Positions 56,996-64,000 of a stretch of DNA of 64,000 nucleotides are shown here, piece by piece. Positions within the stretch are counted from its first letter, which is position 1. Each line of letters starts with the position of its first letter. The stretch is taken from positions 1 through 64,000 of the forward strand of contig NZ_BCZA01000007.1 of NCBI RefSeq assembly GCF_001598475.1, read 5' to 3'. This stretch comes from Pantoea agglomerans NBRC 102470. Lineage in GTDB: Bacteria > Pseudomonadota > Gammaproteobacteria > Enterobacterales > Enterobacteriaceae. The notes under the pieces are model-generated. The model was not told the origin of the DNA and searched no databases. It saw nothing but the letters and a program-made list of their open reading frames with translations. Both the position numbers and the translations under genes were made by a program.

Positions 56996-57946
56996 ATGCT
57001 CAAGTTGAAAGAAGAACTCAGAAGAAGTGTGCAGTATTTTATTAAGAAGATGCCCTGGGCTTATCAGGACCGCATCTACTACTTCCATAAGTTCAGAAAG
57101 CTGCCCAATCTGCGTCAGCCAAAAGTGTTCAACGAGAAGGTGTTGTACCGTAAGTTTATCTTCGGCGATTACCAAAGCTATGGTCGTCTGTCAGATAAGT
57201 ACTCGGTGCGCGAATTCATTGCTGAAAAAATCGGTAATGAATACCTGATCCCGCTGGTACACGAAACGACTGACCCGACCACGCTGAACAGCTTACCCTG
57301 CTGGAAGGGGACGGTGATCAAGCCGAACCACGCCTCCAACATGGTAGAGATTCTGCTGGAGGAGCCAGACGCACTGCGCAAGCAGCAGATCATTCATGAC
57401 TGCTATCGCTGGCTGAAGACCGACTTCGCCAACGAAGCGCGTGAGATTCACTATCGCTACATCAAGCCACGTATCCTGGTTGAGAAGTACATTGGTGATG
57501 GCAAAAGCGCGCCGATTGATTACAAGTTTCATATGTTCAACAAGCGTGATGGCAAGTTCGAATATGTGCTGCAGGTGATCTACAACCGCTGCCAGCCGCT
57601 GCTGTCGATGAATTTCTACGTGAATAACCTCAATGAGGCCTATCACAAGATTCGCGATACCGGTCTGGATGTCTCACCGATTATGCCGTCACTGGAACAT
57701 GCGCTCGAACTGAGCAAGAAGCTGGCCAGTGATTTCGACTACGTGCGTGTGGACTGGTATATCCATGACGAGCGCATCTACTTTGGCGAACTGACCTTCA
57801 CCCCAGGTGCAGGACTGGTCACCGGATTAGATCGTGGTTTAAATCAGATGATGGGAGATATGTGGATTCAGGACCGCCGCGGAACGCAGAGCCCGGGCGT
57901 TACAGTGCAGGATGTTAATATTCCTGCCATGTTGAAGAAAATTTAA
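56996..57946 (+). CDS. TupA-like ATP-grasp family protein
   Basis: The 316-residue protein carries the ATP-grasp pattern of TupA, a teichuronopeptide biosynthesis protein: GTVIKPNHASNM near 101-112, ILVEKYIGDG near 156-165, DYKFHMFNKRDGKFE near 171-185 and FDYVRVDWYIHDERIYFGELTF near 240-261 (key residues Asp, Arg, Asp and Glu). The ATG at 56996 follows TGAGGT at ideal spacing; the ATG at 56984 overlaps the flippase stop codon but lacks a site of its own. It may attach an amino acid or peptide to a glycan. Terminator downstream. Confidence 0.8.
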   Translation: MLKLKEELRRSVQYFIKKMPWAYQDRIYYFHKFRKLPNLRQPKVFNEKVLYRKFIFGDYQSYGRLSDKYSVREFIAEKIGNEYLIPLVHETTDPTTLNSLPCWKGTVIKPNHASNMVEILLEEPDALRKQQIIHDCYRWLKTDFANEAREIHYRYIKPRILVEKYIGDGKSAPIDYKFHMFNKRDGKFEYVLQVIYNRCQPLLSMNFYVNNLNEAYHKIRDTGLDVSPIMPSLEHALELSKKLASDFDYVRVDWYIHDERIYFGELTFTPGAGLVTGLDRGLNQMMGDMWIQDRRGTQSPGVTVQDVNIPAMLKKI

Positions 57947-57962
57947 GCACACACAGCAATAT

Positions 57963-57989
57963 AAAAAACCCCGCTTAGCGGGGTTTTTT
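57963..57989. terminator. Bidirectional terminator after the TupA-like gene
   Basis: AAAACCCCGC-TTA-GCGGGGTTTT with flanking A and T runs forms a strong hairpin. It separates the TupA-like gene from the convergent yjcB. Confidence 0.93.
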
Positions 57990-58000
57990 ATGCGCAAAAA

Positions 58001-58282
58001 TCAGGGCATCGGCCAGTCAGCAGGCGCCTGGCTCATCACATCGATAAAGGCATGCTTTGAGATTTCCAGAAAGTTATGCACGTTATCCATGCTCAGGGTA
58101 ATGCCCATCAGACCGGTAACAAACCAGCAGGTCATGCCTAAACCAATCCCGCCACACATAAATGCCATCACGTGACGGCTATCCTGACGAAGTTTGGTTT
58201 TCAGGGTGCTGGCAAAAAACATCATGATTGCGCTCAGCAATTCCCAACGCATAACAAGTAAACTGGCGGTTAACGTAGCCAT
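58001..58282 (-). CDS. yjcB: YjcB-family inner-membrane protein
   Basis: The 93-residue protein matches E. coli YjcB (93 residues) in its start (MATLTASLLVMRWELLSAIMMFFAST) and in the tail with QAPADWPMP. Three hydrophobic segments suggest an inner-membrane protein of unknown function. A longer reading from 58375 has no family support at its N-terminus. In E. coli yjcB lies between ssb and the sox genes, so the accessory DNA at 51.4-58 kb was inserted between ssb and this gene. Confidence 0.85.
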   Translation of the reverse strand: MATLTASLLVMRWELLSAIMMFFASTLKTKLRQDSRHVMAFMCGGIGLGMTCWFVTGLMGITLSMDNVHNFLEISKHAFIDVMSQAPADWPMP

Positions 58283-58505
58283 CGGCCGGACCTCAATATC
58301 AGTAAGTATTCCTGACAATCTGCGGACATCACCGGCGGCGGAAAAGTGTGTCAGGGGGTGCTTTTTCGCCGTCAACCCAGGTTCAAAGTGTGACTTGGGT
58401 CACATTATATCACCCGATTTTAAATTTTGAACAAAATTTGACTCTGGTATGGTAGCGGCGTGAGGGAATAGTGAGCAGTAGAAGAAGAACGGCGGGGAAA
58501 TCAGT

Positions 58506-58531
58506 CAGATGCGCCCGGGCGGGCGCATCTG
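58506..58531 (-). terminator. Hairpin after soxS
   Basis: CAGATGCGCCC and GGGCGCATCTG form an 11-bp perfect stem with a 4-nt loop, 5 bp after the soxS stop codon. No T-run follows on the minus strand. Confidence 0.55.
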
Positions 58532-58536
58532 AGGGG

Positions 58537-58962
58537 TCAACGAACCGGACAGCACTCGCCGGTCGTACGCTGGGTGAAGCTACTGATACCGTCATTGCAG
58601 CCAAAACTCAGCAGGCGAGGGCGCTGAATCGCCTGGCGGCGCATGGTATGGCGGTAAGCGGTAGGCGTCTGTGAAAACTGACGACGAAACACGCGGGAGA
58701 AGGTCTGCTGCGAGTCATAGCCATACTGCATCGCAATATCAAAAACCGGCCGCTGTGTCTGTGACAGCGCTTCCGCTGCCAGCGTCAGACGGCGCTCGCG
58801 AATATAGCCACCCAGCGTCTGTTTCGTTACCGAACGGAACATACGCTGCAGATGCCATTTCGAATAGCCCGATTTTGCGGCAACCTCATCGATCGACAGG
58901 CTCTTATCCAGGTTCTGGTCAATCCAGTGCGTCAGGGAATGAATGATCTCTTCTTGCATCAT
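58537..58962 (-). CDS. soxS: Superoxide response regulator SoxS
   Basis: SoxS is the AraC-type activator of the superoxide and redox-cycling response; it is made only when SoxR is oxidised. Two helix-turn-helix motifs are clear: IDEVAAKSGYSKWHLQRMFR near 24-43 and IAMQYGYDSQQTFSRVFRRQF near 76-96. Two ATGs follow AAGGATGAGACC. The product is 141 residues, against 107 in E. coli: after YRHTMRRQ it carries about 32 extra residues including three Cys (GCNDG, ECCPVR). The SoxR palindrome lies in the shared promoter. Confidence 0.93.
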   Translation of the reverse strand: MMQEEIIHSLTHWIDQNLDKSLSIDEVAAKSGYSKWHLQRMFRSVTKQTLGGYIRERRLTLAAEALSQTQRPVFDIAMQYGYDSQQTFSRVFRRQFSQTPTAYRHTMRRQAIQRPRLLSFGCNDGISSFTQRTTGECCPVR

Positions 58963-59033
58963 GGTCTCATCCTTCTGGTGCTTAATAAGCGGTAATGGGA
59001 GTTTAGTGGTTTTGATGGAGAGCGAGTATAATT

Positions 59034-59051
59034 CCTCAAGTTAACTTGAGG
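59034..59051. promoter_or_regulatory. SoxR-binding palindrome in the soxS/soxR promoter region
   Basis: CCTCAAGTTAACTTGAGG is a perfect 18-bp palindrome, identical to the E. coli soxS site as I recall it. It lies within the elongated spacer between a TTTACC -35 and a TATACT -10 for leftward soxS. TATAAT at 59027-59032 could be a -10 for rightward soxR. Confidence 0.95.
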
Positions 59052-59062
59052 TAAAGAGCCTG

Positions 59063-59548
59063 ATGAAAAAAGAACGCAACTATCCGAAACCGGTCTTAAC
59101 ACCGGGTGAAGTGGCGCGCCGCAGCGGTGTGGCGGTTTCGGCGCTGCACTTTTATGAGACAAAAGGACTTATTTTCAGCACCCGCAACAGCGGCAATCAG
59201 CGGCGATACAGCCGTGACGTGCTGCGACGCGTCGCGATTATCAAGATTGCGCAGCGTATCGGCATTCCGCTGGCAACGGTCAGTGACAGCCTGGATCACA
59301 TTCCGCCTGACAAGCGCATGTCGACACCGGAGTGGGATGCGCTGACGCAGCACTGGCGCGAAGAGCTGGATAAGCGCATTGAAACCCTGACCCGCCTGCG
59401 TAATGACCTGGATGGCTGTATCGGCTGCGGCTGTTTGTCGATGCGCGACTGCCCGCTGCGCAATCCCGGCGACCGGCTGGGTCAGCAGGGCTCGGGTGCG
59501 GTGCTGCTTGACCCGGAACAGGATGATAAACATCCGGATGTGGAGTGA
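59063..59548 (+). CDS. soxR: Redox-sensitive transcriptional activator SoxR
   Basis: SoxR is a MerR-family regulator whose 2Fe-2S cluster is oxidised by redox-cycling compounds, turning on soxS. The 161-residue product has the MerR helix-turn-helix at about 12-60 ([21 protein letters not shown]) split by a wing, a dimerisation coiled coil and the cluster motif [12 protein letters not shown] near 119-130 with all four Cys. It is divergent from soxS over the palindrome. gst begins 39 bp after it. Confidence 0.97.
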   Translation: MKKERNYPKPVLTPGEVARRSGVAVSALHFYETKGLIFSTRNSGNQRRYSRDVLRRVAIIKIAQRIGIPLATVSDSLDHIPPDKRMSTPEWDALTQHWREELDKRIETLTRLRNDLDGCIGCGCLSMRDCPLRNPGDRLGQQGSGAVLLDPEQDDKHPDVE

Positions 59549-59587
59549 CGTCTATACTTGGTGAAGGTCAAAACACAGGGAATCATG

Positions 59588-60253
59588 ATGATCACCGTTC
59601 ACCATCTTGAGAAATCGCGCTCGCATCGGGTGCTGTGGCTGCTGGAAGAGCTGGAAGTGCCGTACCAGATTAAACGCTATCAACGCGAACCGACCATGCT
59701 GGCCCCGGAGGCGCTGAAAAAAGTGCATCCACTGGGAAAATCACCGGTCATTACCGACGGGAACCAGGTAGTGGCAGAGTCAGGTGCCATTCTCGAATAC
59801 CTTGAAGAGAAATATGATCACGAGTTCCGGCTCAAAGTGAGTGATGAGGCGTCACGGCTGCAGTGCCGCTACTGGCTGCACTATGCCGAAGGCTCGCTGA
59901 TGCCGCTGCTGGTAATGAAGCTGATCTTCGGTCAGATGGGTAAAGCACCGGTGCCGTGGCTGCTGCGCCCGGTCGGGGCGGCATTCGGTAAAGGCGTGCA
60001 GAAGGCGTTTCTGGATAAACAGCTTAAGCCACACATGCAGATGATCGAACAGCATCTGGCTGCAAATCCCTGGTTCGCCGGTCAGCGCTTCAGTATCGCT
60101 GATATCCAGATGAGCTTTCCGCTGCTGGCGCTTGCGCGACGTGCCGGACTGGAGCAGATGCCCGCCAGCCAGAAATGGCTGCAGACTGTGCAACAGCGTG
60201 CCGCCTGGCAGCGCGCGATCGATCAGGGCGGCGAGCTTTCGCTGCCAGGTTAA
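59588..60253 (+). CDS. Glutathione S-transferase
   Basis: The 221-residue protein has the N-terminal thioredoxin-like fold with KSRSHRVLWLLEEL near 8-21 and the glutathione-binding segment GKSPVITDG..ESGAILEYLEEKY near 50-78, then an all-helical domain. The second ATG after CAGGGAATC is preferred by spacing. It probably conjugates or reduces toxic compounds in the cytosol. Its position behind soxR is seen in other enterobacteria but not in E. coli; SoxRS control was not shown by the sequence. Confidence 0.85.
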   Translation: MITVHHLEKSRSHRVLWLLEELEVPYQIKRYQREPTMLAPEALKKVHPLGKSPVITDGNQVVAESGAILEYLEEKYDHEFRLKVSDEASRLQCRYWLHYAEGSLMPLLVMKLIFGQMGKAPVPWLLRPVGAAFGKGVQKAFLDKQLKPHMQMIEQHLAANPWFAGQRFSIADIQMSFPLLALARRAGLEQMPASQKWLQTVQQRAAWQRAIDQGGELSLPG

Positions 60254-60611
60254 TTCCCCTCTTCCACTGGCGGGTCGTGTCTCATCACGGCTGCGCCAGT
60301 GCGCATCCCCCTGAAAATCGCGTTAACTTCAGGGCGTCAGCGTTTGACGTCGGCCTGGGCCACGTGGCTGCTGGCGACTTAAGCCTGATCTTTATGCTGA
60401 AGAATCTCCCTCTGACAGTTGAAAATGTGCCGCTAAACGCCGGATAATCGCATGCCTTTTTATCTGGCCGCTTCTGGCGGCCAACTATCTGCGGCAAGGT
60501 AAACGTTTGCCTGCCGGGTAAAACCCGACAGTGACGCCGTCTACCCGCTTATTCCAGGGACAGCGATGGTCGCAGAGCGATCCACACAACAAAAATTTTT
60601 GAGGCTCAACT
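60254..60611. other. Intergenic region before ghxP
   Basis: This 358-bp stretch contains the PurR box near 60497 and probably the ghxP promoter. There is no purine-riboswitch sequence. Nothing else stands out. Confidence 0.5.
60497..60512. promoter_or_regulatory. PurR operator upstream of ghxP
   Basis: AGGTAAACGTTTGCCT closely fits the PurR consensus ACGCAAACGTTTGCGT, with the core AAACGTTT intact. It is about 100 bp before ghxP. PurR regulates the E. coli counterpart. Confidence 0.75.
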
Positions 60612-61961
60612 ATGTCAACTGAATCACGCCCGGCCAGTGGAAAACTGGACGCCTGGTTCTCGATCTCGGCGCGCGGCAGCAGCGTGCGCCAGGAAATTCT
60701 GGCCGGACTTACCACCTTCCTGGCGATGGTCTACTCCGTTATCGTGGTGCCAGGAATGCTGGGCAAGGCCGGTTTTCCCCCTACTGCCGTGTTTGTCGCC
60801 ACCTGCCTGGTTGCCAGCTTTGGTTCCATCATTATGGGACTGTGGGCCAATCTGCCGATGGCGATTGGCTGTGCAATCTCCTTAACCGCCTTTACCGCTT
60901 TCAGCCTCGTGCTGGGCCAGCACATCAGCGTGCCGGTAGCGCTGGGCGCGGTGTTCCTGATGGGCCTGCTGTTTACCCTGATCTCAGTGACCGGCATTCG
61001 TGCCTGGATCCTGCGTAATCTGCCGATGGGCGTGGCGCACGGCACTGGCGTCGGAATTGGCCTGTTTTTGCTGCTGATTGCGGCTGACGGTGTAGGCCTG
61101 GTAGTGAAAAATCCGGCTCCGGGCCTGCCGGTGGCGCTGGGGCATTTCACCACCTTTCCGGTAATGATGACGCTGCTGGGACTGGCAGCGATTATTGGAC
61201 TGGAGAAGCGCCGGATGCCCGGCGGTATTCTCATGACAATTATCGCCATTTCGCTGCTGGGGCTGATTTTCGATCCGGCGGTGAGCTACAAAGGATTGTT
61301 TGCGCTGCCGAGCCTGCGTGATGCCAGCGGTGAGTCGCTGCTGTTCAGTCTCGACATTATGGGCGCGATGCAGCCGGTCGTGCTGCCAAGCGTGCTGGCA
61401 CTGGTGATGACGGCGGTCTTTGACGCGACCGGCACCATTCGCGCGGTCGCGGGTCAGGCAAATCTGCTGGATAAACAGGGCCAGATTATCAATGGTGGCC
61501 GTGCGCTGACTAGCGACTCCGTCAGCAGCCTGTTCGCGGGTCTGGTGGGCGCGTCACCGGCTGCGGTTTATATCGAATCGGCGGCAGGAACGGTGGCGGG
61601 CGGCAAAACCGGTCTTACCGCGATTGTGGTCGGCCTGCTGTTCCTTGCCATTCTGTTTATGTCACCGCTGGCGTATCTGGTGCCGGCTTACGCCACCGCC
61701 CCCGCGCTGATGTATGTGGGTCTGCTGATGCTGAGCAACGTGGCGAAAGTGGACTTCAATGATTTTGTCGATGCGATGTCGGGCCTGTTAACGGCGGTGA
61801 TTATCGTGCTCACCTGTAACATCGTAACCGGTATTATGATCGGCTTCGCCAGCCTGGTAGTGGGGCGTCTCTTCGCGGGGGAATGGCGTAAGCTCAACGT
61901 CGGCACCGTCATTATTGCTATCGCGCTGGTGGCGTTTTACGCCGGTGGCTGGGCGATCTGA
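60612..61961 (+). CDS. ghxP: Guanine/hypoxanthine permease GhxP
   Basis: GhxP is a high-affinity NCS2-family proton symporter for guanine and hypoxanthine in the inner membrane. The 449-residue product matches the E. coli protein (YjcD) in length and along its sequence, for example [20 protein letters not shown] near 36-55 and [20 protein letters not shown] near 271-290. The AAAATTTTTGAGG before the ATG provides GAGG. A PurR operator lies upstream, so purine excess should switch it off. It follows gst by 358 bp and precedes yjcE. Confidence 0.95.
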   Translation: MSTESRPASGKLDAWFSISARGSSVRQEILAGLTTFLAMVYSVIVVPGMLGKAGFPPTAVFVATCLVASFGSIIMGLWANLPMAIGCAISLTAFTAFSLVLGQHISVPVALGAVFLMGLLFTLISVTGIRAWILRNLPMGVAHGTGVGIGLFLLLIAADGVGLVVKNPAPGLPVALGHFTTFPVMMTLLGLAAIIGLEKRRMPGGILMTIIAISLLGLIFDPAVSYKGLFALPSLRDASGESLLFSLDIMGAMQPVVLPSVLALVMTAVFDATGTIRAVAGQANLLDKQGQIINGGRALTSDSVSSLFAGLVGASPAAVYIESAAGTVAGGKTGLTAIVVGLLFLAILFMSPLAYLVPAYATAPALMYVGLLMLSNVAKVDFNDFVDAMSGLLTAVIIVLTCNIVTGIMIGFASLVVGRLFAGEWRKLNVGTVIIAIALVAFYAGGWAI

Positions 61962-62106
61962 CTGTACAACCGGGCGTGCGGCTGCACGTCCGGAATTTTC
62001 CACTATTTTCCCGCCCGGCGCACGCGTAGCTGACAATCTTCACCGCAGTTTGTTTTACACTTTAGTGCTTAACCAATGATTGAAAGAAACGACGCCTAAG
62101 GAAAGC

Positions 62107-63756
62107 ATGGAAATCTTTTTTACAATTCTCATCATGACGCTGGTCGTGTCGCTCTCTGGCGTCGCGGCCCGCATTCTCCCTTTTCAGATCCCGTTGCCGC
62201 TGGTCCAGATCGCTGTTGGTGCGATGCTGGCCTGGCCAACTTTTGGTCTGCATGTCGACTTTGACCCGGAGCTGTTTCTGGTGCTCTTTATTCCGCCGCT
62301 GCTGTTCGCGGATGGCTGGAAGACGCCGATCAGTGAGTTCCTGCATCATGGTCGCGAGATAATTGGCTTAGCACTGGCGCTGGTCCTGATTACCGTGATC
62401 GGCATCGGCTATCTGATCTACTGGCTGGTACCAGGTATCCCGCTGATCCCTGCCTTTGCGCTGGCGGCGGTGCTGTCACCGACCGATGCCGTGGCGCTCT
62501 CAGGCATTGTCGGTGAAGGCCGTATTCCCAAGAAGATTATGTCGATCGTGCAGGGCGAAGCCCTGATGAATGACGCTTCGGGCCTGGTATCGCTGAAATT
62601 TGCCGTGGCAGTCGCCATGGGTACCATGGTGTTTACCTGGGGCGGTGCCAGCGTTGAGTTCCTGAAAGTGGCGGTGGGTGGTCTGATTGCGGGTGTCGCG
62701 ATCTGCTGGCTCTACGGTAAGTCACTGCGCCTGCTCAGCCGCTGGAGCGGTGACGATCCGGCTACCCAGACCGTACTGCTGCTGCTGCTGCCGTTCGCCT
62801 CTTACCTGATTGCTGAACATCTGGGTGTCTCAGGCATCCTGGCGGCCGTGGCTGCCGGTATGACCATCACCCGTTCCGGTATTATTCGTCAGGCACCGCT
62901 GGCGATGCGCCTGCGTGCCAACAGCGTCTGGCAGATGCTGGAGTTCGTCTTTAACGGCATGGTCTTCCTGATGCTGGGCCTGCAGTTGCCGGATATTCTG
63001 CAGACCTCTGTTGATCAGGCGCAGGCCGATCCGAACGTCGAGCTCTGGATGCTGTTTGCCGATATCGGGCTGGTCTATGCCGCGCTGATGATCGTGCGTT
63101 TTGGCTGGCTGTGGATTATGCAGCGCTTCAGCAAACGCCTGCTGAAGAAGAAGCCGCTGGAGTTCTCCAACTACTCGTTGCGTGAACTGCTGATCGCCTC
63201 CTTTGCGGGTGTGCGCGGCGCGATTACCCTGGCCGGTGTCCTGTCGATTCCGCTGTTCCTGACCAACGGCGAGCCTTTCCCGGCGCGTTATGAACTGGTC
63301 TTTATCGCCACCGGCGTGATTCTCTTCTCGCTATTGGTAGGGGTAGTGATTCTGCCGATTCTGCTGCGCGGCATTGATACCATTGATAAAGGCGCACATC
63401 GTCGCGAGCTGCAGAATGCGCGTGCGGTAATGGCAGGCGCAGCCATTGAGAGCCTGCACAAGATGGAAGAGCGGCTGGAGAATGAGTCGGAAGAGAACAT
63501 CGATCCGGAGCTGCTTAAAGAGGTGAGTCTGCGGGTGATTGGCAACTTACGTCGTCGCGCTGAAGGGAAGAATGACCTTGAACACGCGCTGTTCGCCGAG
63601 AACCTGGAGCGTCGCTTCCGCCTGACCGGACTGCGTGCCGAACGTGCTGAGGTCTATCATCTGCGCGCCACCCAGCAAATCTCCAATGAGACGATGCAAA
63701 AGTTACTGCACGACCTGGATCTGCTGGAAGCGCTGCTGATCGAAAAAGAGGAGTAA
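62107..63756 (+). CDS. yjcE: CPA1-family Na+/H+ antiporter YjcE
   Basis: YjcE is a predicted cation:proton antiporter. The ATG at 62107, after AAGGAAAGC, gives 549 residues, exactly the E. coli length. About twelve membrane segments occupy 1-400, and the family ion-binding motif is seen in GEALMNDASGLVSLKFA near 150-166. The C-terminal 150 residues are a soluble helical tail. The physiological ion is uncertain. An in-frame start 27 bp earlier adds nine unsupported residues. Confidence 0.93.
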   Translation: MEIFFTILIMTLVVSLSGVAARILPFQIPLPLVQIAVGAMLAWPTFGLHVDFDPELFLVLFIPPLLFADGWKTPISEFLHHGREIIGLALALVLITVIGIGYLIYWLVPGIPLIPAFALAAVLSPTDAVALSGIVGEGRIPKKIMSIVQGEALMNDASGLVSLKFAVAVAMGTMVFTWGGASVEFLKVAVGGLIAGVAICWLYGKSLRLLSRWSGDDPATQTVLLLLLPFASYLIAEHLGVSGILAAVAAGMTITRSGIIRQAPLAMRLRANSVWQMLEFVFNGMVFLMLGLQLPDILQTSVDQAQADPNVELWMLFADIGLVYAALMIVRFGWLWIMQRFSKRLLKKKPLEFSNYSLRELLIASFAGVRGAITLAGVLSIPLFLTNGEPFPARYELVFIATGVILFSLLVGVVILPILLRGIDTIDKGAHRRELQNARAVMAGAAIESLHKMEERLENESEENIDPELLKEVSLRVIGNLRRRAEGKNDLEHALFAENLERRFRLTGLRAERAEVYHLRATQQISNETMQKLLHDLDLLEALLIEKEE

Positions 63757-63763
63757 GTCCTGA

Positions 63764-63796
63764 CTGGCACGCCTGCGCGTTAATGCGGCGTGCCAG
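63764..63796. terminator. Hairpin between yjcE and the LysR gene
   Basis: CTGGCACGCC pairs perfectly with GGCGTGCCAG over 10 bp around a 13-nt loop, followed by CTTTC. It lies between two convergent genes. Confidence 0.65.
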
Positions 63797-63800
63797 CCTT

Positions 63801-64000
63801 TCACACCGACAGGCGCGGCGGCTCATCCGGCCAATGCTCGCGACAACAGGCTATCCACGCCTGCGCACTGCGCGACAGATAACTCCCTTCCCGCCAGATC
63901 AATCCCAGACTCCACTTCAGCTCCGATTCCAGCGGCAGCCACAGCAGCGACTGCTTATCCAGCCGCTGACAGATCGGCTCCGGCAGAATCGCCAGCCCCA
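63801..64000 (-). CDS. LysR-family transcriptional regulator, C-terminal part
   Basis: The window ends inside this gene. The minus-strand frame ends at the stop at 63801-63803 and reads GLAILPEPICQRLDKQSLLW, then LESELKWSLGLIWREGSYLS, which is the C-terminal end of the LysR substrate-binding domain (the GxAxLP motif is typical). The helix-turn-helix lies beyond the window. Its target is unknown. It is convergent with yjcE. Confidence 0.8.
   Translation of the reverse strand, partial: GLAILPEPICQRLDKQSLLWLPLESELKWSLGLIWREGSYLSRSAQAWIACCREHWPDEPPRLSV

Noticed and set aside
1..64000. CRISPR array, prophage, tRNA or rRNA genes
   Set aside because: No regularly spaced repeats, phage structural genes, cloverleaf-type sequences or rRNA segments were seen on either strand.

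Overview
The window is a contiguous piece of an enterobacterial chromosome, GC-rich in its genes, and most likely from Erwiniaceae (Pantoea or a close relative). This rests on protein similarity and gene order recalled from E. coli and relatives; no database search was possible. Nearly every gene has a recognisable counterpart in the E. coli metA to yjcE region, in broadly the same order, with local inversions, losses and insertions. No rRNA, tRNA, CRISPR array or intact insertion sequence was seen.

Layout: 0.1-10.8 kb holds metA, the glyoxylate operon aceBAK with its repressor gene iclR, and metH. 10.8-23 kb holds yjbEFGH (exopolysaccharide export), pgi, lysC behind a lysine riboswitch, aqpZ, a pantothenate-precursor transporter and the phosphate exporter yjbB. 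This block runs backwards relative to E. coli. 23-28.6 kb is an accessory island: an ABC importer, an alkaline-phosphatase-superfamily hydrolase and a divergent GntR/UTRA regulator, with a HutC-type operator and a Pho-box-like site between them. It is followed by psiE. 29-42.8 kb is a core block: ubiCA, plsB, dgkA, lexA-dinF, yjbJ, zur, a TraF-like outer-membrane protein, dusA, pspG, qorA and dnaB.

42.9-53.9 kb holds an Lrp-type regulator and a YitT membrane protein (where E. coli has alr), tyrB, yjbQR, a YahK-like reductase, the divergent uvrA/ssb pair, and an AraC regulator with a cysteine hydrolase and a DMT exporter. 53.9-58 kb is an AT-richer accessory segment with a broken IS3-family transposase, a polysaccharide flippase and a TupA-like ATP-grasp protein. 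58-64 kb returns to the core: yjcB, soxS/soxR, a glutathione transferase, ghxP, yjcE and the end of a LysR regulator.

Regulatory sites fit the genes: a MetJ box at metA, IclR boxes at aceB and iclR, LexA boxes at lexA and uvrA, a SoxR palindrome at soxS, a PurR box at ghxP, a sigma-54 promoter at pspG, a CRP site at psiE and candidate RcsAB boxes at both polysaccharide loci. The most unusual items are a two-copy intergenic palindromic element whose arms co-vary, the phosphorus-linked ABC/hydrolase island, a terminator inside the yjbEFGH operon, and the transposase-remnant/flippase/TupA segment.
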